NCBI GenBank assembly: GCA_002484335.1 | Contig: DLJQ01000016.1 | Location: forward strand, 7,136 to 59,297 | Direction: 5' to 3' | Source of the DNA: Flavobacteriales bacterium UBA7612 | GTDB taxonomy: Bacteria; Bacteroidota; Bacteroidia; Flavobacteriales; Weeksellaceae | Length of the DNA: 52,162 nucleotides | Part shown: piece after piece, positions 1 to 7,631 of the stretch | Layout of the letters: each line of letters opens with the position of its first letter | How positions within the stretch are numbered: position 1 is the stretch's first letter | Translations under genes and position numbers: made by a program | The notes under the pieces: generated by a model | Seen by the model: only the letters and a program-made list of their open reading frames with translations | The model's database searches: none | Told to the model about the DNA's origin: nothing

Positions 1-184
1 TACTGCTTTTATGTTTTTATACTAAAGGTTATTAGTTATGTTTATAATTTACTTGATTGTTGTTAGTTAGCTTAATAGTTCGTATTATTTTTAATACAAT
101 AAATAAGCTGATTAATATAAATAATGGTAATAGGTTTTTCATAACAACTATTTTATAAGTTAATAATTCTAAGATACAAAATAA

Positions 185-337
185 TTGAGGAGTAAAGAAA
201 GTCACTTATCTATTTTTAATGAGTATAAAATATTATATATTAATAGTTTATATTCAATTTGTAACCACGATGAGTTATCTATCGAACATTTTGAAAGCAT
301 ATTAACTTGGATACAAAACGTATCAAAATCAGCTTAA
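185..337 (+). other. Short open reading fragment, possible gene remnant
   Basis: About 50 codons are open from a TTG at 185 to a TAA at 335-337, and the composition (acidic, helical, with Cys, His and Trp) looks more like the C-terminal end of a protein than random AT-rich DNA. There is no ATG in frame and a stop codon sits just upstream. The frame reads straight through the 13-bp copy of the tRNA-Arg 3' end at 262-274. It could be the tail of a truncated gene left by an insertion event, or chance. I do not recognise a family. Confidence 0.2.
262..274. repeat. Distal 13-bp copy of tRNA-Arg 3' end (att-like)
   Basis: The 13 bases taaccacgatgag at 262-274 are identical, in the same orientation, to positions 1913-1925, which form the 3' terminus (acceptor and start of the T arm) of the tRNA-Arg gene. 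Beyond 13 bp the two sites diverge. A partial copy of a tRNA 3' end located downstream of that tRNA is the classic footprint of site-specific integration. The interval between the copies is about 1.65 kb and holds only the AbiH gene. Confidence 0.6.
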
Positions 338-386
338 ATGCTTTTTAATTTTTAAGTGTTTAAATATTATTGATAAATTAAAACTT

Positions 387-415
387 AAAGCCTCACAATT
401 AAAATGTGAGGCTTT
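387..415. terminator. Bidirectional hairpin terminator below abiH
   Basis: An 11-bp stem (387-397 with 405-415) closes a 7-base loop and is GC-richer than its surroundings, with T-rich flanks on both sides. It lies 18 bases beyond the stop codon of the leftward AbiH gene and can also stop rightward transcription through the open fragment ending at 337. Confidence 0.7.
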
Positions 416-432
416 TGTTTAGAAATTATATT

Positions 433-1770
433 TTAATCTAAAGTTAAATTTTTACATAATTCTTTATTAACAACTCTATTTCTTAATTTACGTTTATCAG
501 TAAAATTTCTGTAAATATTCATTATTGTATCTTGATAATTATCATCATCTGTCCTAATAAAAGGTACAATACTTATACAATTATCATGTTCAAATACAGT
601 GTTTAGTAATGTTCTATCAGATGTTCCACATGAATGACCTAATATGAATAATTGGAAATGTTTTGATTCAAGGAATTCAATTAATTTTCTGTAACTATTA
701 TTTTTTAAATAATTAATTGATTTTATATGTTTTAAAAAATGATTATTATTTTTATCTTCTAAAATTTTATAGTTTTCATCTAATTCATCTCCAAAACCAA
801 AAATAATAGGACTACTTTGGTTGTCAGTTAAGTCGCCATGAATATTTATATGAAAATTAATCTCATTTTCATCAGTAAAGTAAGTTGGTGTATTAGTATA
901 ATTGAAATTCAAAAATAAATAATTATCAATTGTAAATTCATCATCTAATATATTTAAATTTTTATCTTCATTTATAAAATATTCAATAAAATCACCATCA
1001 GTAGGAAATCCTTTAAAACCAATTCTTTTATAAAAATCATTGATTGTAGTTTGATTACATTTATTTAAATCACAGTTTATTTCAATTAGTTTTTCTTTTA
1101 TTTTAATTGGACAGAAATAACTTGGTCTCAAATCATTTGAATATATATTTTCTTTGATATAATCAATGTATTCTTTAGATTTTGAATTTATAATTGATTC
1201 AATATTTATTGTTTTAAGATATTCTTCTAATTTATTAGTAAACATTGAAAAATCTTTATTCAATTTCTCTATTTTGTTATCAGAAGTTTTAATTAATTCA
1301 TCATAAAATATTTGTTCAATATTACCCCAATTACTGTTAGTATTGTAATTTTTAATTAATAGACTTAAAATTATATTCTTAATAACTATTTTGCTATTAA
1401 TCGAATTTAATTCACTTTGATTGTGTAATGTAATTTGTTTTAAATCATTGAAATTATCCTTATCAGGTGAATAAGAATGGTATCTAACACCATTATTAAT
1501 TTTATCAAAAAATAATTCTTTATTAAAATGAGAAAAGTCAATTGTATTAATTCTTATAAAATTATCATCATAATCAATATATTTAGCTTTTTCTTTTATC
1601 TTTGATAGAACATGCTCTTCAAAACCTGTGATATTGATTTTCTTATTTTCAATTTCTATATTTACAGATTTAATAATGTCATCTATCAACCATTTCATAA
1701 AGTCCCCATACAAGGTAGGCAAACCAATACCTTTATCAAATCCATTCCCGATAAGTATAACTCTATTCAT
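433..1770 (-). CDS. AbiH family abortive-infection protein
   Basis: A 445-residue protein of the AbiH family, known from lactococcal plasmids as a single-gene phage-resistance (abortive infection) factor of unknown biochemical mechanism. The family signatures are visible: an N-terminal nucleotide-binding-like GNGFD at residues 8-12 followed by GLPTLYGDF (16-24), the central NFNYT (288-292) and HGDL (311-314) motifs, and a C-terminal GHSCGTSD (378-385). No signal peptide or membrane segment is evident. The gene stands alone, transcribed leftward, between a tRNA-Arg gene and a short copy of that tRNA's 3' end, which suggests acquisition by tRNA-targeted insertion. The composition is very AT-rich with long Asn/Ile/Lys runs. 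Family call is confident; anti-phage activity here is inferred. Confidence 0.85.
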   Translation of the reverse strand: MNRVILIGNGFDKGIGLPTLYGDFMKWLIDDIIKSVNIEIENKKINITGFEEHVLSKIKEKAKYIDYDDNFIRINTIDFSHFNKELFFDKINNGVRYHSYSPDKDNFNDLKQITLHNQSELNSINSKIVIKNIILSLLIKNYNTNSNWGNIEQIFYDELIKTSDNKIEKLNKDFSMFTNKLEEYLKTINIESIINSKSKEYIDYIKENIYSNDLRPSYFCPIKIKEKLIEINCDLNKCNQTTINDFYKRIGFKGFPTDGDFIEYFINEDKNLNILDDEFTIDNYLFLNFNYTNTPTYFTDENEINFHINIHGDLTDNQSSPIIFGFGDELDENYKILEDKNNNHFLKHIKSINYLKNNSYRKLIEFLESKHFQLFILGHSCGTSDRTLLNTVFEHDNCISIVPFIRTDDDNYQDTIMNIYRNFTDKRKLRNRVVNKELCKNLTLD

Positions 1771-1912
1771 ATTTTCATTTAAGGTTACTTGTTATATTTC
1801 AAAGATACTTATATTATTAAACTTAACCGAATACCTTTTTCTGTTTTTAAAGTGTTATAAATGAATTAATTGTGTTTTTGTTTTGTTAAAAAAAAGATAG
1901 TTTTTATAAAAA

Positions 1913-1925
1913 TAACCACGATGAG
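1913..1925. repeat. tRNA-proximal copy of 13-bp direct repeat
   Basis: The last 13 bases of the tRNA-Arg gene, identical to 262-274. This position within a tRNA 3' end is where tyrosine recombinases typically integrate, leaving the tRNA intact and a partial copy at the far end of the insert. Confidence 0.6.
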
Positions 1926-1985
1926 ATTCGAACTCATACTGTCAGAACCGGAATCTGATATTCTATCCAATTAAATTACGCGGCT
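1913..1985 (-). tRNA. tRNA-Arg (anticodon CCG)
   Basis: Read on the minus strand, a 73-base cloverleaf folds: acceptor AGCCGCG with CGTGGTT (with G-U pairs), a D arm containing AATTGGATAGAAT, anticodon stem TCAGA/TCTGA with loop TTCCGGT giving anticodon CCG, and T arm ATGAG-TTCGAAT-CTCAT. The discriminator base is A and CCA is not encoded. It decodes CGG, a rare codon in such an AT-rich genome. Its 3' end faces the AbiH gene. Confidence 0.9.
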
Positions 1986-2052
1986 AATAAAAAGAGAGTA
2001 AATGTAATTGATTTTAATTTTAGATTTAATATATAGTTGTTAAAATAGTTAG

Positions 2053-3060
2053 TTATATTGTTTTTCTAAAATTTTTATGTTGCGTTGCTGTAAAGTAATC
2101 ACGGAAAATTTGATTAATTTCGTCATTGATTTTTGAAGCTTTAATTCCTAAATGTGGATAGATATCAATAATATATTTAGTTATAGTTTCTACTGTTATT
2201 TCTCCGAATGTATGAATTTCATTTTCTAATTCTTTAGATATCTTTCTATTATTTAAAAGTTTATTTTCAATTATTGATGCATATTTATCAATTTGAAAAG
2301 TACTATTTTCTATAAGTTTTTTTAATTTTATTTGTACTTGATAATTAATTATTTCTAAACTTTTTTCTAGGAAATGATTAGCCATTCCAATATAATTAAC
2401 TAATAAAGTTAAATCAGCAAAAATGGAAAAAGGAACTTTCTCAATTAAATCTTTAGAATAAAAATTATTATAAATAAAACTGTAATCTTTATTTATTTTT
2501 TGATTATTAACTTCGAAACTATGAGAAGCAGTTGCTACCATTCCCATTGATTTCCATGTAGAAATAGGGGTAACTTGTGATTTGTCTAAAATAAATGACA
2601 AAAATACATTGTTACCATCTTCATCTATAATTTCTTTTCCTTGTTTTGTGATTTTTGCATTTAAAGTATAATGTGTAAGATAAGGAGCTCCTGTAGCGTA
2701 ATGCCATAAACCATTTATGGTATAATAATCACCATTTACTTCTGCTGTACCACCTAACATACCGCTTCCACCAAAACAAGTTTTTTTATTATAGAATAAT
2801 TCTTTTGCAATACTTGGTTTTAAGTTTCTTGAAAAATAATTTGCACCACTGCATAAAGTCACAAACCATCCAAGACTTCCGTCTATTTGTGCAATTTTTA
2901 GTAATTTTTTTAAACCTTCATTAAAATTTAATCCTAAACCTCCATATTCTTTAGGAACCCAAATTTGTAACCATTTTTCATTGTTAATTAATTCTAATAT
3001 TGATTCATTGAAAAACTGATTATTTAGTAATTCTTTGCGAAGTAAATTAATATTATGCAT
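2053..3060 (-). CDS. Acyl-CoA dehydrogenase-like flavoprotein in thiamine operon
   Basis: A 335-residue soluble protein with the acyl-CoA dehydrogenase/flavin monooxygenase (HsaA/DszC-like) fold. Visible are an N-terminal VPKEYGGLGL (35-44), the middle beta-domain hallmark GLWHYATGA (117-125) and GMVATASH (173-180), which matches the GMRATGSH segment of FMN/FAD group D monooxygenases. The C-terminal helical bundle seems short. Its start overlaps the end of the upstream PnuT-like transporter gene by 8 bases, so the two are probably translationally coupled and share the TPP riboswitch. That context suggests oxidation of thiamine, a precursor or a degradation product, but the substrate cannot be read from the sequence. 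Family confident; role inferred. Confidence 0.8.
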   Translation of the reverse strand: MHNINLLRKELLNNQFFNESILELINNEKWLQIWVPKEYGGLGLNFNEGLKKLLKIAQIDGSLGWFVTLCSGANYFSRNLKPSIAKELFYNKKTCFGGSGMLGGTAEVNGDYYTINGLWHYATGAPYLTHYTLNAKITKQGKEIIDEDGNNVFLSFILDKSQVTPISTWKSMGMVATASHSFEVNNQKINKDYSFIYNNFYSKDLIEKVPFSIFADLTLLVNYIGMANHFLEKSLEIINYQVQIKLKKLIENSTFQIDKYASIIENKLLNNRKISKELENEIHTFGEITVETITKYIIDIYPHLGIKASKINDEINQIFRDYFTATQHKNFRKTI

Positions 3061-3640
3061 GTGTATTTTTTATAATTTTCTTCCAATTCATATAACCAGA
3101 AATTGCAATACAGAATAAAATAAAAGAAAGTATTGCATATAAATAAAGGTTTTTATGTATCATTAATGGGATAGAAATGATGTTACTTATATTTAGTAAT
3201 ATCCAATTTTCTAATTTTCTTTTAGCCATTAGCCACATTCCAGCCCATGCAAATGCACTTACAATAGAATCCCAGATAGGCACATCAGAATCTGTATAAT
3301 GTGTTAATGCTAAGTAAAAAATAACAAAACTAAATAATACAATTATAATAACAGTTAACCATTCTTTTTTATCGGTTTTTGTTATTTGAATTTCATGTTT
3401 TTTCTTACCATATTTCCAATATAGCCAGCCATAAATACTCATTACTAAATAATAAATATTTAGAGTGAATTCTGCATATAATTTAGAATTGAACATAACA
3501 AATAAAGTGAGTAATATACCAGCAATACCAAATAAATAATTTTTTGAATTGTTATATCTAGCTAAAATTACTTGAAAAATTGAAAAAATAACGCCTAACC
3601 ATTCTTGCCAAGACGTTTGTGTTAAAATATCCATCATCAT
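3053..3640 (-). CDS. pnuT: PnuT/PnuC-family thiamine transporter
   Basis: An integral membrane protein of about 195 residues with six to seven hydrophobic segments and the PnuC-family pattern (WLGVIFSIFQVILAR near the start, Asn/Tyr-rich loops, WDSIVSAFAWAGMWLMAKR and WILLNISNIISIPLMI later). PnuC proteins carry nicotinamide riboside; relatives under TPP riboswitches (PnuT) import thiamine by facilitated diffusion. A longer frame extends upstream to 3700 but its first 20 codons translate riboswitch RNA, so I start at the ATG triplet run at 3634-3640. The gene directly follows the TPP riboswitch and overlaps the flavoprotein gene behind it by 8 bases. No thiamine pyrophosphokinase is adjacent. 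Confidence 0.85.
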   Translation of the reverse strand: MMMDILTQTSWQEWLGVIFSIFQVILARYNNSKNYLFGIAGILLTLFVMFNSKLYAEFTLNIYYLVMSIYGWLYWKYGKKKHEIQITKTDKKEWLTVIIIVLFSFVIFYLALTHYTDSDVPIWDSIVSAFAWAGMWLMAKRKLENWILLNISNIISIPLMIHKNLYLYAILSFILFCIAISGYMNWKKIIKNTHA

Positions 3641-3681
3641 TATTATTTTATTTGATGAGGAGACAGAAGTTATTACTAACA

Positions 3682-3768
3682 TCAATCCCTCCGCCAGCAT
3701 TATCTGGATCAGGTGTAGAACATATAGATGTTCTTGGGTATATTCTCAGCCAAAATTAGCACCCCAAT
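3682..3768 (-). promoter_or_regulatory. TPP riboswitch (THI element)
   Basis: On the minus strand the conserved core of the thiamine pyrophosphate aptamer is present in order: GGGGTGC, GGCTGAGA, ATACCC, a variable P3 hairpin (aagaacat/atgttct), ACCTGATC, GGATAATGC and GGCGGAGGGA. It ends about 45 bases before the chosen pnuT start, so it should repress the transporter and the downstream flavoprotein when TPP is plentiful. No obvious U-tracted terminator follows the aptamer, so control may be at translation initiation. Confidence 0.95.
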
Positions 3769-3811
3769 TATTTCCCAAAGATGAAAAGTTTTTTGGAATT
3801 AAACAATAAAA

Positions 3812-3842
3812 AAAGGATTGAATTTTTTGAATTCAATCCTTT
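3812..3842. terminator. Hairpin terminator with U-run (minus strand)
   Basis: A 13-bp stem (3812-3824 with 3830-3842) with a 5-base loop is followed on the minus strand by eight T residues. It sits 20 bases past the stop of the leftward exported protein gene and just ahead of the TPP riboswitch. Confidence 0.75.
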
Positions 3843-3861
3843 ATATAAAAATTATAATTTA

Positions 3862-4884
3862 TTATTTCCAAATATATTTATCACCAAGTGTAATTGTTGA
3901 TTTAACAGCATATTCTCCATTATCTTTTTTCTCTACGATAACTAAAGTAGGATAATATTCTCCAGATGGTAATATTTTAGTTAATCTTGTTTTAAATATT
4001 GGTGATTCAATTTCTGAATAACCAGTTATTTTAGGCAGATTTAAATTAACCAATTCGTAACCATTTATTGTTTTAAAGTCATTAATAACATCTTTAGAAA
4101 AATATACTAATAATTTTAAATCATTAGTAGGTTTAAAATCTGTATTAATAATTCGATTATCATCACCTTTTATAGTTACTAATAAGTTTTCGAAATCAAC
4201 AGATAATTCCCAAATACCTTTAAAAATTAAACTTTTATTAGTATTTATTAAATCCATAGAACTTTCAACAGTTGTATAATCATCAAAAAGTTTTGGATCA
4301 GAATAATTAGTACCTACAACTGTATTATTAGAAGGTGTAGTTACGGTACTTGCATCTCCGTTTATAGCAACAATATTATTTTCAGCTCTATTGATTAATA
4401 TTTTGTTATTTTCTAAACTTATTTTATCATCTAAAATTTTATAATTCAAAATTTTGTTACTTTCCTTATCTTTTAATACGATAAGTGGTGAATAATTATC
4501 ATTTTTTAGATTTTTAACATCTGAATTATTAAAAGATATAAATATATTATTAAAACTAGTTCCTTTTCCTTCTAATTTACCTAGAATAACATCTTTACCT
4601 ATTTCATTATCTAAATTATTTAAATTTAAATTAGAGTTCGTTGGTATAAAGTATAAATTTAAAAATAATGTATTACTTGTTTTTTTTGATTTGTTTGTAA
4701 TTTTATTTCCTGTTATAATAAAATTACTATCAGAAGTACTTGAAATTTTCCAATCACCATCAAAGGTGTATGTATTATTTGTTGGTATTGAGACTTTATT
4801 AATACTAATACTATCTCGTTGTGCAAATGTATAACTACTTGTTAGTACGCTTACAGTTAGAATTAATTTTGTAAAAATGTTCAT
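3862..4884 (-). CDS. Exported protein of unknown function with duplicated domain
   Basis: About 340 residues after starting at the ATG at 4884, which gives a clean signal peptide (MNIFTKLILTVS... ending TFAQ at about residue 22); a longer frame to 4938 adds an unlikely 18-residue leader. The mature protein is rich in Asn, Ser, Lys and beta-strand patterns. Two halves look related: each begins with a F-x-G-x-W segment (YTFDGDWKIS; LIFKGIWELS), then an IxGDD/ITGN-like turn, an Asn-rich strand block and a segment ending in a Lys/Glu-rich hairpin, suggesting a tandem beta-sandwich. No catalytic motif or lipobox is visible. It is flanked by its own terminator and transcribed away from the WG-repeat gene. 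Function unknown. Confidence 0.7.
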   Translation of the reverse strand: MNIFTKLILTVSVLTSSYTFAQRDSISINKVSIPTNNTYTFDGDWKISSTSDSNFIITGNKITNKSKKTSNTLFLNLYFIPTNSNLNLNNLDNEIGKDVILGKLEGKGTSFNNIFISFNNSDVKNLKNDNYSPLIVLKDKESNKILNYKILDDKISLENNKILINRAENNIVAINGDASTVTTPSNNTVVGTNYSDPKLFDDYTTVESSMDLINTNKSLIFKGIWELSVDFENLLVTIKGDDNRIINTDFKPTNDLKLLVYFSKDVINDFKTINGYELVNLNLPKITGYSEIESPIFKTRLTKILPSGEYYPTLVIVEKKDNGEYAVKSTITLGDKYIWK

Positions 4885-5011
4885 AGGTTTTAATTTATTG
4901 TCACCTACAAAAATAAGAATATTTCTATAATAAAACATTTAATAGGTTTCATTTTTAATGATTTATAAAAAAAATAATTATTTTTGCCCTTTAATTGCTT
5001 AAGAAATAATA

Positions 5012-5821
5012 ATGATTTTACAGCCAAAAGATACAGATCAGTTTGATAGTTTTATTCATAAAGATTCAACAAAATTTGATGAGATTACTGTATTTGATAG
5101 AAATAATTTAGCGCCTGTTTCAATAAATAATAAATTTGGATTGATTGATTTACAGGGAAATGTAATACTTCCCTTAGAATATGATAATCTTGTTTTGACG
5201 ACTGTAAATGCTTACAGTGTAAAAAAGAATGATAAGTGGGGATTTGTAACCAAAAATAGTCAAGTATTAATTCCATTTGATTATGAATTGACTAGTGATT
5301 TTATTGAAAATATATGTGCAGTTAAAAGAAATGGAAAATGGGGATTTATTGATTTACTTAATCAAGAAGTTATTCCATTTGATTATGATGGTTGTACAGA
5401 TTTTAAAGCTGGTTTTGCTGGAGTAGAAAAGAATGGAAAGTGGGGATTGATAAATAAAAAAAATGAATTAATTATTGATTTTAAATATGAATATTTAACT
5501 CCAGTAGATAGTAATTTTGTGACTTTTGGTGTAGCTACTTCTAAAAAAGTAGATAGAATAGATATATTAGCATATTTTCCTTATTTTTTATCAAAAGATA
5601 ACTATTTAATACATTTCGGATTATTGTCCTTTGATGATAAAGTTATTTTAGATGCTGTTTCTGAATTACCTATTTTAGAAAGCTTTGAGAATAGTCCTGT
5701 TGTAAGACAAAATTATAGATTAGGTTATATGAAAAATGGGCAAGAATTTATAAAATTTGACCAATTTACTATAGACCCTTATGAAGAAAAAATTTTAAAA
5801 CAAATAGGAGTGATGAACTAA
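5012..5821 (+). CDS. WG-repeat-containing protein
   Basis: A 269-residue protein with WG beta-repeats: a degenerate copy at residue 42 (KFGLIDLQG) and clear WG dipeptides at 76, 110 and 144, giving a regular spacing of 34 residues with the G-K-W-G-[FL]-I and I-P-F-[DK]-Y pattern of the family. There is no signal peptide, so it is probably cytoplasmic, unlike many exported WG proteins. The C-terminal third (after about residue 165) lacks the repeat. Such repeats are thought to mediate protein binding, but the partner is unknown. Single-gene unit closed by a strong terminator. Confidence 0.85.
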   Translation: MILQPKDTDQFDSFIHKDSTKFDEITVFDRNNLAPVSINNKFGLIDLQGNVILPLEYDNLVLTTVNAYSVKKNDKWGFVTKNSQVLIPFDYELTSDFIENICAVKRNGKWGFIDLLNQEVIPFDYDGCTDFKAGFAGVEKNGKWGLINKKNELIIDFKYEYLTPVDSNFVTFGVATSKKVDRIDILAYFPYFLSKDNYLIHFGLLSFDDKVILDAVSELPILESFENSPVVRQNYRLGYMKNGQEFIKFDQFTIDPYEEKILKQIGVMN

Positions 5822-5836
5822 TTGAAATAAAAAAAA

Positions 5837-5860
5837 ACAACTTTAGATTTCTAAAGTTGT
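5837..5860. terminator. Bidirectional terminator between convergent genes
   Basis: A perfect 10-bp stem (5837-5846 with 5851-5860) with loop attt is flanked by A-run and T-run, so it can serve both the rightward WG-repeat gene ending at 5821 and the leftward peptidase gene ending at 5887. Confidence 0.85.
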
Positions 5861-5886
5861 TTTTTATTATTATAATATTTTTTATT

Positions 5887-6579
5887 TTACTCACTTCGTC
5901 TATTTCCCATTGCTAACATTACAAAGTATAATAATTGAGCAAGAGATCCTATTGCAGCTACAACATATGTTCTAGCAGCCCATTTTAAAGAATCTTTAGC
6001 ACCATCATATTCATTAGGTAAAAGCATATTTTTATTTTTTAACCATGCTAAAGCTCTATTTGATGCATCATATTCAACAGGTAATGTTACAAATGCAAAA
6101 ATAGTTGTTAGAGCAAAAAGAAAAATTCCAATCCATAATAGAGTTGAGTTATTTGAAGAAGCCATAACAACCAAACCTAACATTAAAATCCATTGGTTCA
6201 TTCTTGAAGCAAAGCTTACAACAGGAACCATTTTTGATCTAAATTCTAACATATTATATCCCACAGCATGCTGTACAGCATGTCCGCATTCATGAGCTGC
6301 AACAGCTGCAGCAGCGGCATTACGTTCGTGATATACAACTTCAGATAAATTAACTGTTTTATTTTCAGGATTATAATGGTCAGTTAATTGTCCTGGTGTA
6401 GAAATAACTTTAACATCAGTAATACCGTTATCATAAAGCATTCTTTCTGCTATTTCTCTTCCAGACATTCCGTTAGCTAAATGTACTTTAGAATAATATT
6501 TGAATTTACTTTGTAATTGGTTTCCTACAAACCAACTAATTAACATGAAAAGACCAATAATAATGTAATAACCTGTCAT
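5887..6579 (-). CDS. YugP-family neutral zinc metallopeptidase
   Basis: A 230-residue membrane protein of the Zn_peptidase_2 (YugP) family. The zinc motif HECGH is at residues 96-100, preceded by the family's Ala-rich stretch and a NxxxAAxxVAAHE pattern, and followed by hydrophobic helices at about 115-160 and a C-terminal helix near 205-225; an N-terminal helix spans roughly 3-20. The catalytic face is presumably cytoplasmic or membrane-embedded. The family's substrates are not established. It stands as a single transcription unit. Confidence 0.9.
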   Translation of the reverse strand: MTGYYIIIGLFMLISWFVGNQLQSKFKYYSKVHLANGMSGREIAERMLYDNGITDVKVISTPGQLTDHYNPENKTVNLSEVVYHERNAAAAAVAAHECGHAVQHAVGYNMLEFRSKMVPVVSFASRMNQWILMLGLVVMASSNNSTLLWIGIFLFALTTIFAFVTLPVEYDASNRALAWLKNKNMLLPNEYDGAKDSLKWAARTYVVAAIGSLAQLLYFVMLAMGNRRSE

Positions 6580-6695
6580 TTATAATATTTTTATTTTAAT
6601 ATCTTCCTATGTTTTTTCAAAAAGTATTCCAATACTTTATATCAGCCAAAAATTGCAAATTTTATAAAAATTATGTCATATATAGACAAAAAAAA

Positions 6696-6723
6696 CTGAC
6701 CTAAATTTTATCATTTAGGTCAG
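6696..6723. terminator. Terminator of sugar operon (minus strand)
   Basis: Stem ctgacctaaa (6696-6705) with its complement (6714-6723), loop of eight bases. On the minus strand it is followed by eight T residues and lies about 32 bases past the stop of the epimerase gene, so it ends the kinase-transporter-epimerase transcript. Confidence 0.8.
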
Positions 6724-6754
6724 CTAGTAATTAGTAAATAGGTAGTAAGAAAAA

Positions 6755-7609
6755 TTATTTAGAAAAACTATAAGTTTTATCTTTCATGAATTGTAAACTT
6801 TTAACAGCAAGATCCTCTGCGTTATATGGTGAATTTTGCCATAATGAAACGGCACTTGACATTCCTTTTACTTGTGAAGTGAAGTTTTCTAAAACAAGAT
6901 TTCCTTTAAAATTAATTTTGCTTAGAGCATTAAATAATTCATCCCAATTTATAGTTCCTTCACCTAGCATACCTCTATGAGATTCTGTCATGTGAATATG
7001 TTTTAATTTATCACCAGCAAGTAAAATTGGATCACGGAAGTTATTTTCTTCAATATTCATATGAAAGGTATCTAAATGTAAAAATAAATTATCACAATTA
7101 GTTTCATTGATTAGATCCAATACATTTTTTGCTGTATTACAAACATATGATTCATATCGATTTATAGGTTCTATAGCTATAGAAATTCCATATTGAGAAG
7201 CGAGACTTGAAGCTTCTTGCCAAACTTCTATAATTGTGCTTTTTTCTTGTTCTGTAATCGTATTCCCAGAAAAATAACCTAATCCACTATGTAATACACC
7301 TCCTAAAAAATCAGTTTCTAAAGTTGCTGTATGTATTATAGCTTTTTTTATCAATGCTAAACTTTCTTTAGGATATTTAGGTATATGTGCATTAGCTGGT
7401 AAATTAAATGAACAAACGACATCTAAATTATGTTTTTTAAGTTCTTTTTTTACTTCTGTTGCTTCAAATTCTTGATAGGGAGGAAGTAAAATTTCTAATA
7501 AATCAAATTGATGTTTAGCAGTTTGCTCTATAGCATATTTTCCTGAGTTTAATTCCCAATTAGGTAAAACCCATGACAATAATGAACATCCAAATTTTAT
7601 ATCATTCAT
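6755..7609 (-). CDS. Ketose 3-epimerase-like sugar isomerase (TIM barrel)
   Basis: A 284-residue xylose-isomerase-like TIM-barrel enzyme. It carries the metal-binding and catalytic set of the D-tagatose/D-psicose 3-epimerase group: E147 in IAIEPINRYE, D180 in LDTFHMNIEE, H206 in KHIHMTES, R212, and E241 in LVLENF. These enzymes interconvert fructose with psicose (allulose) or tagatose with sorbose. The gene is last in an operon with a PfkB fructokinase-like gene and a FucP-type symporter, which fits conversion of an imported rare ketose to a sugar the kinase can use. Exact substrate is inferred; related inositol or hexulose epimerases are alternatives. Confidence 0.85.
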   Translation of the reverse strand: MNDIKFGCSLLSWVLPNWELNSGKYAIEQTAKHQFDLLEILLPPYQEFEATEVKKELKKHNLDVVCSFNLPANAHIPKYPKESLALIKKAIIHTATLETDFLGGVLHSGLGYFSGNTITEQEKSTIIEVWQEASSLASQYGISIAIEPINRYESYVCNTAKNVLDLINETNCDNLFLHLDTFHMNIEENNFRDPILLAGDKLKHIHMTESHRGMLGEGTINWDELFNALSKINFKGNLVLENFTSQVKGMSSAVSLWQNSPYNAEDLAVKSLQFMKDKTYSFSK

Positions 7610-7631
7610 AGTTTAATCGTTTAATCAATTA

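Noticed and set aside
1628..1864. Rightward open frame opposite the AbiH start
   Set aside because: It is antisense to AbiH, Ile/Phe/Leu-rich from AT bias, with no family resemblance.
3641..3700. Upstream extension of the pnuT reading frame
   Set aside because: These codons are translated from the TPP aptamer itself; the ATG run at 3634-3640 is downstream of the riboswitch and gives a normal PnuC-family start.
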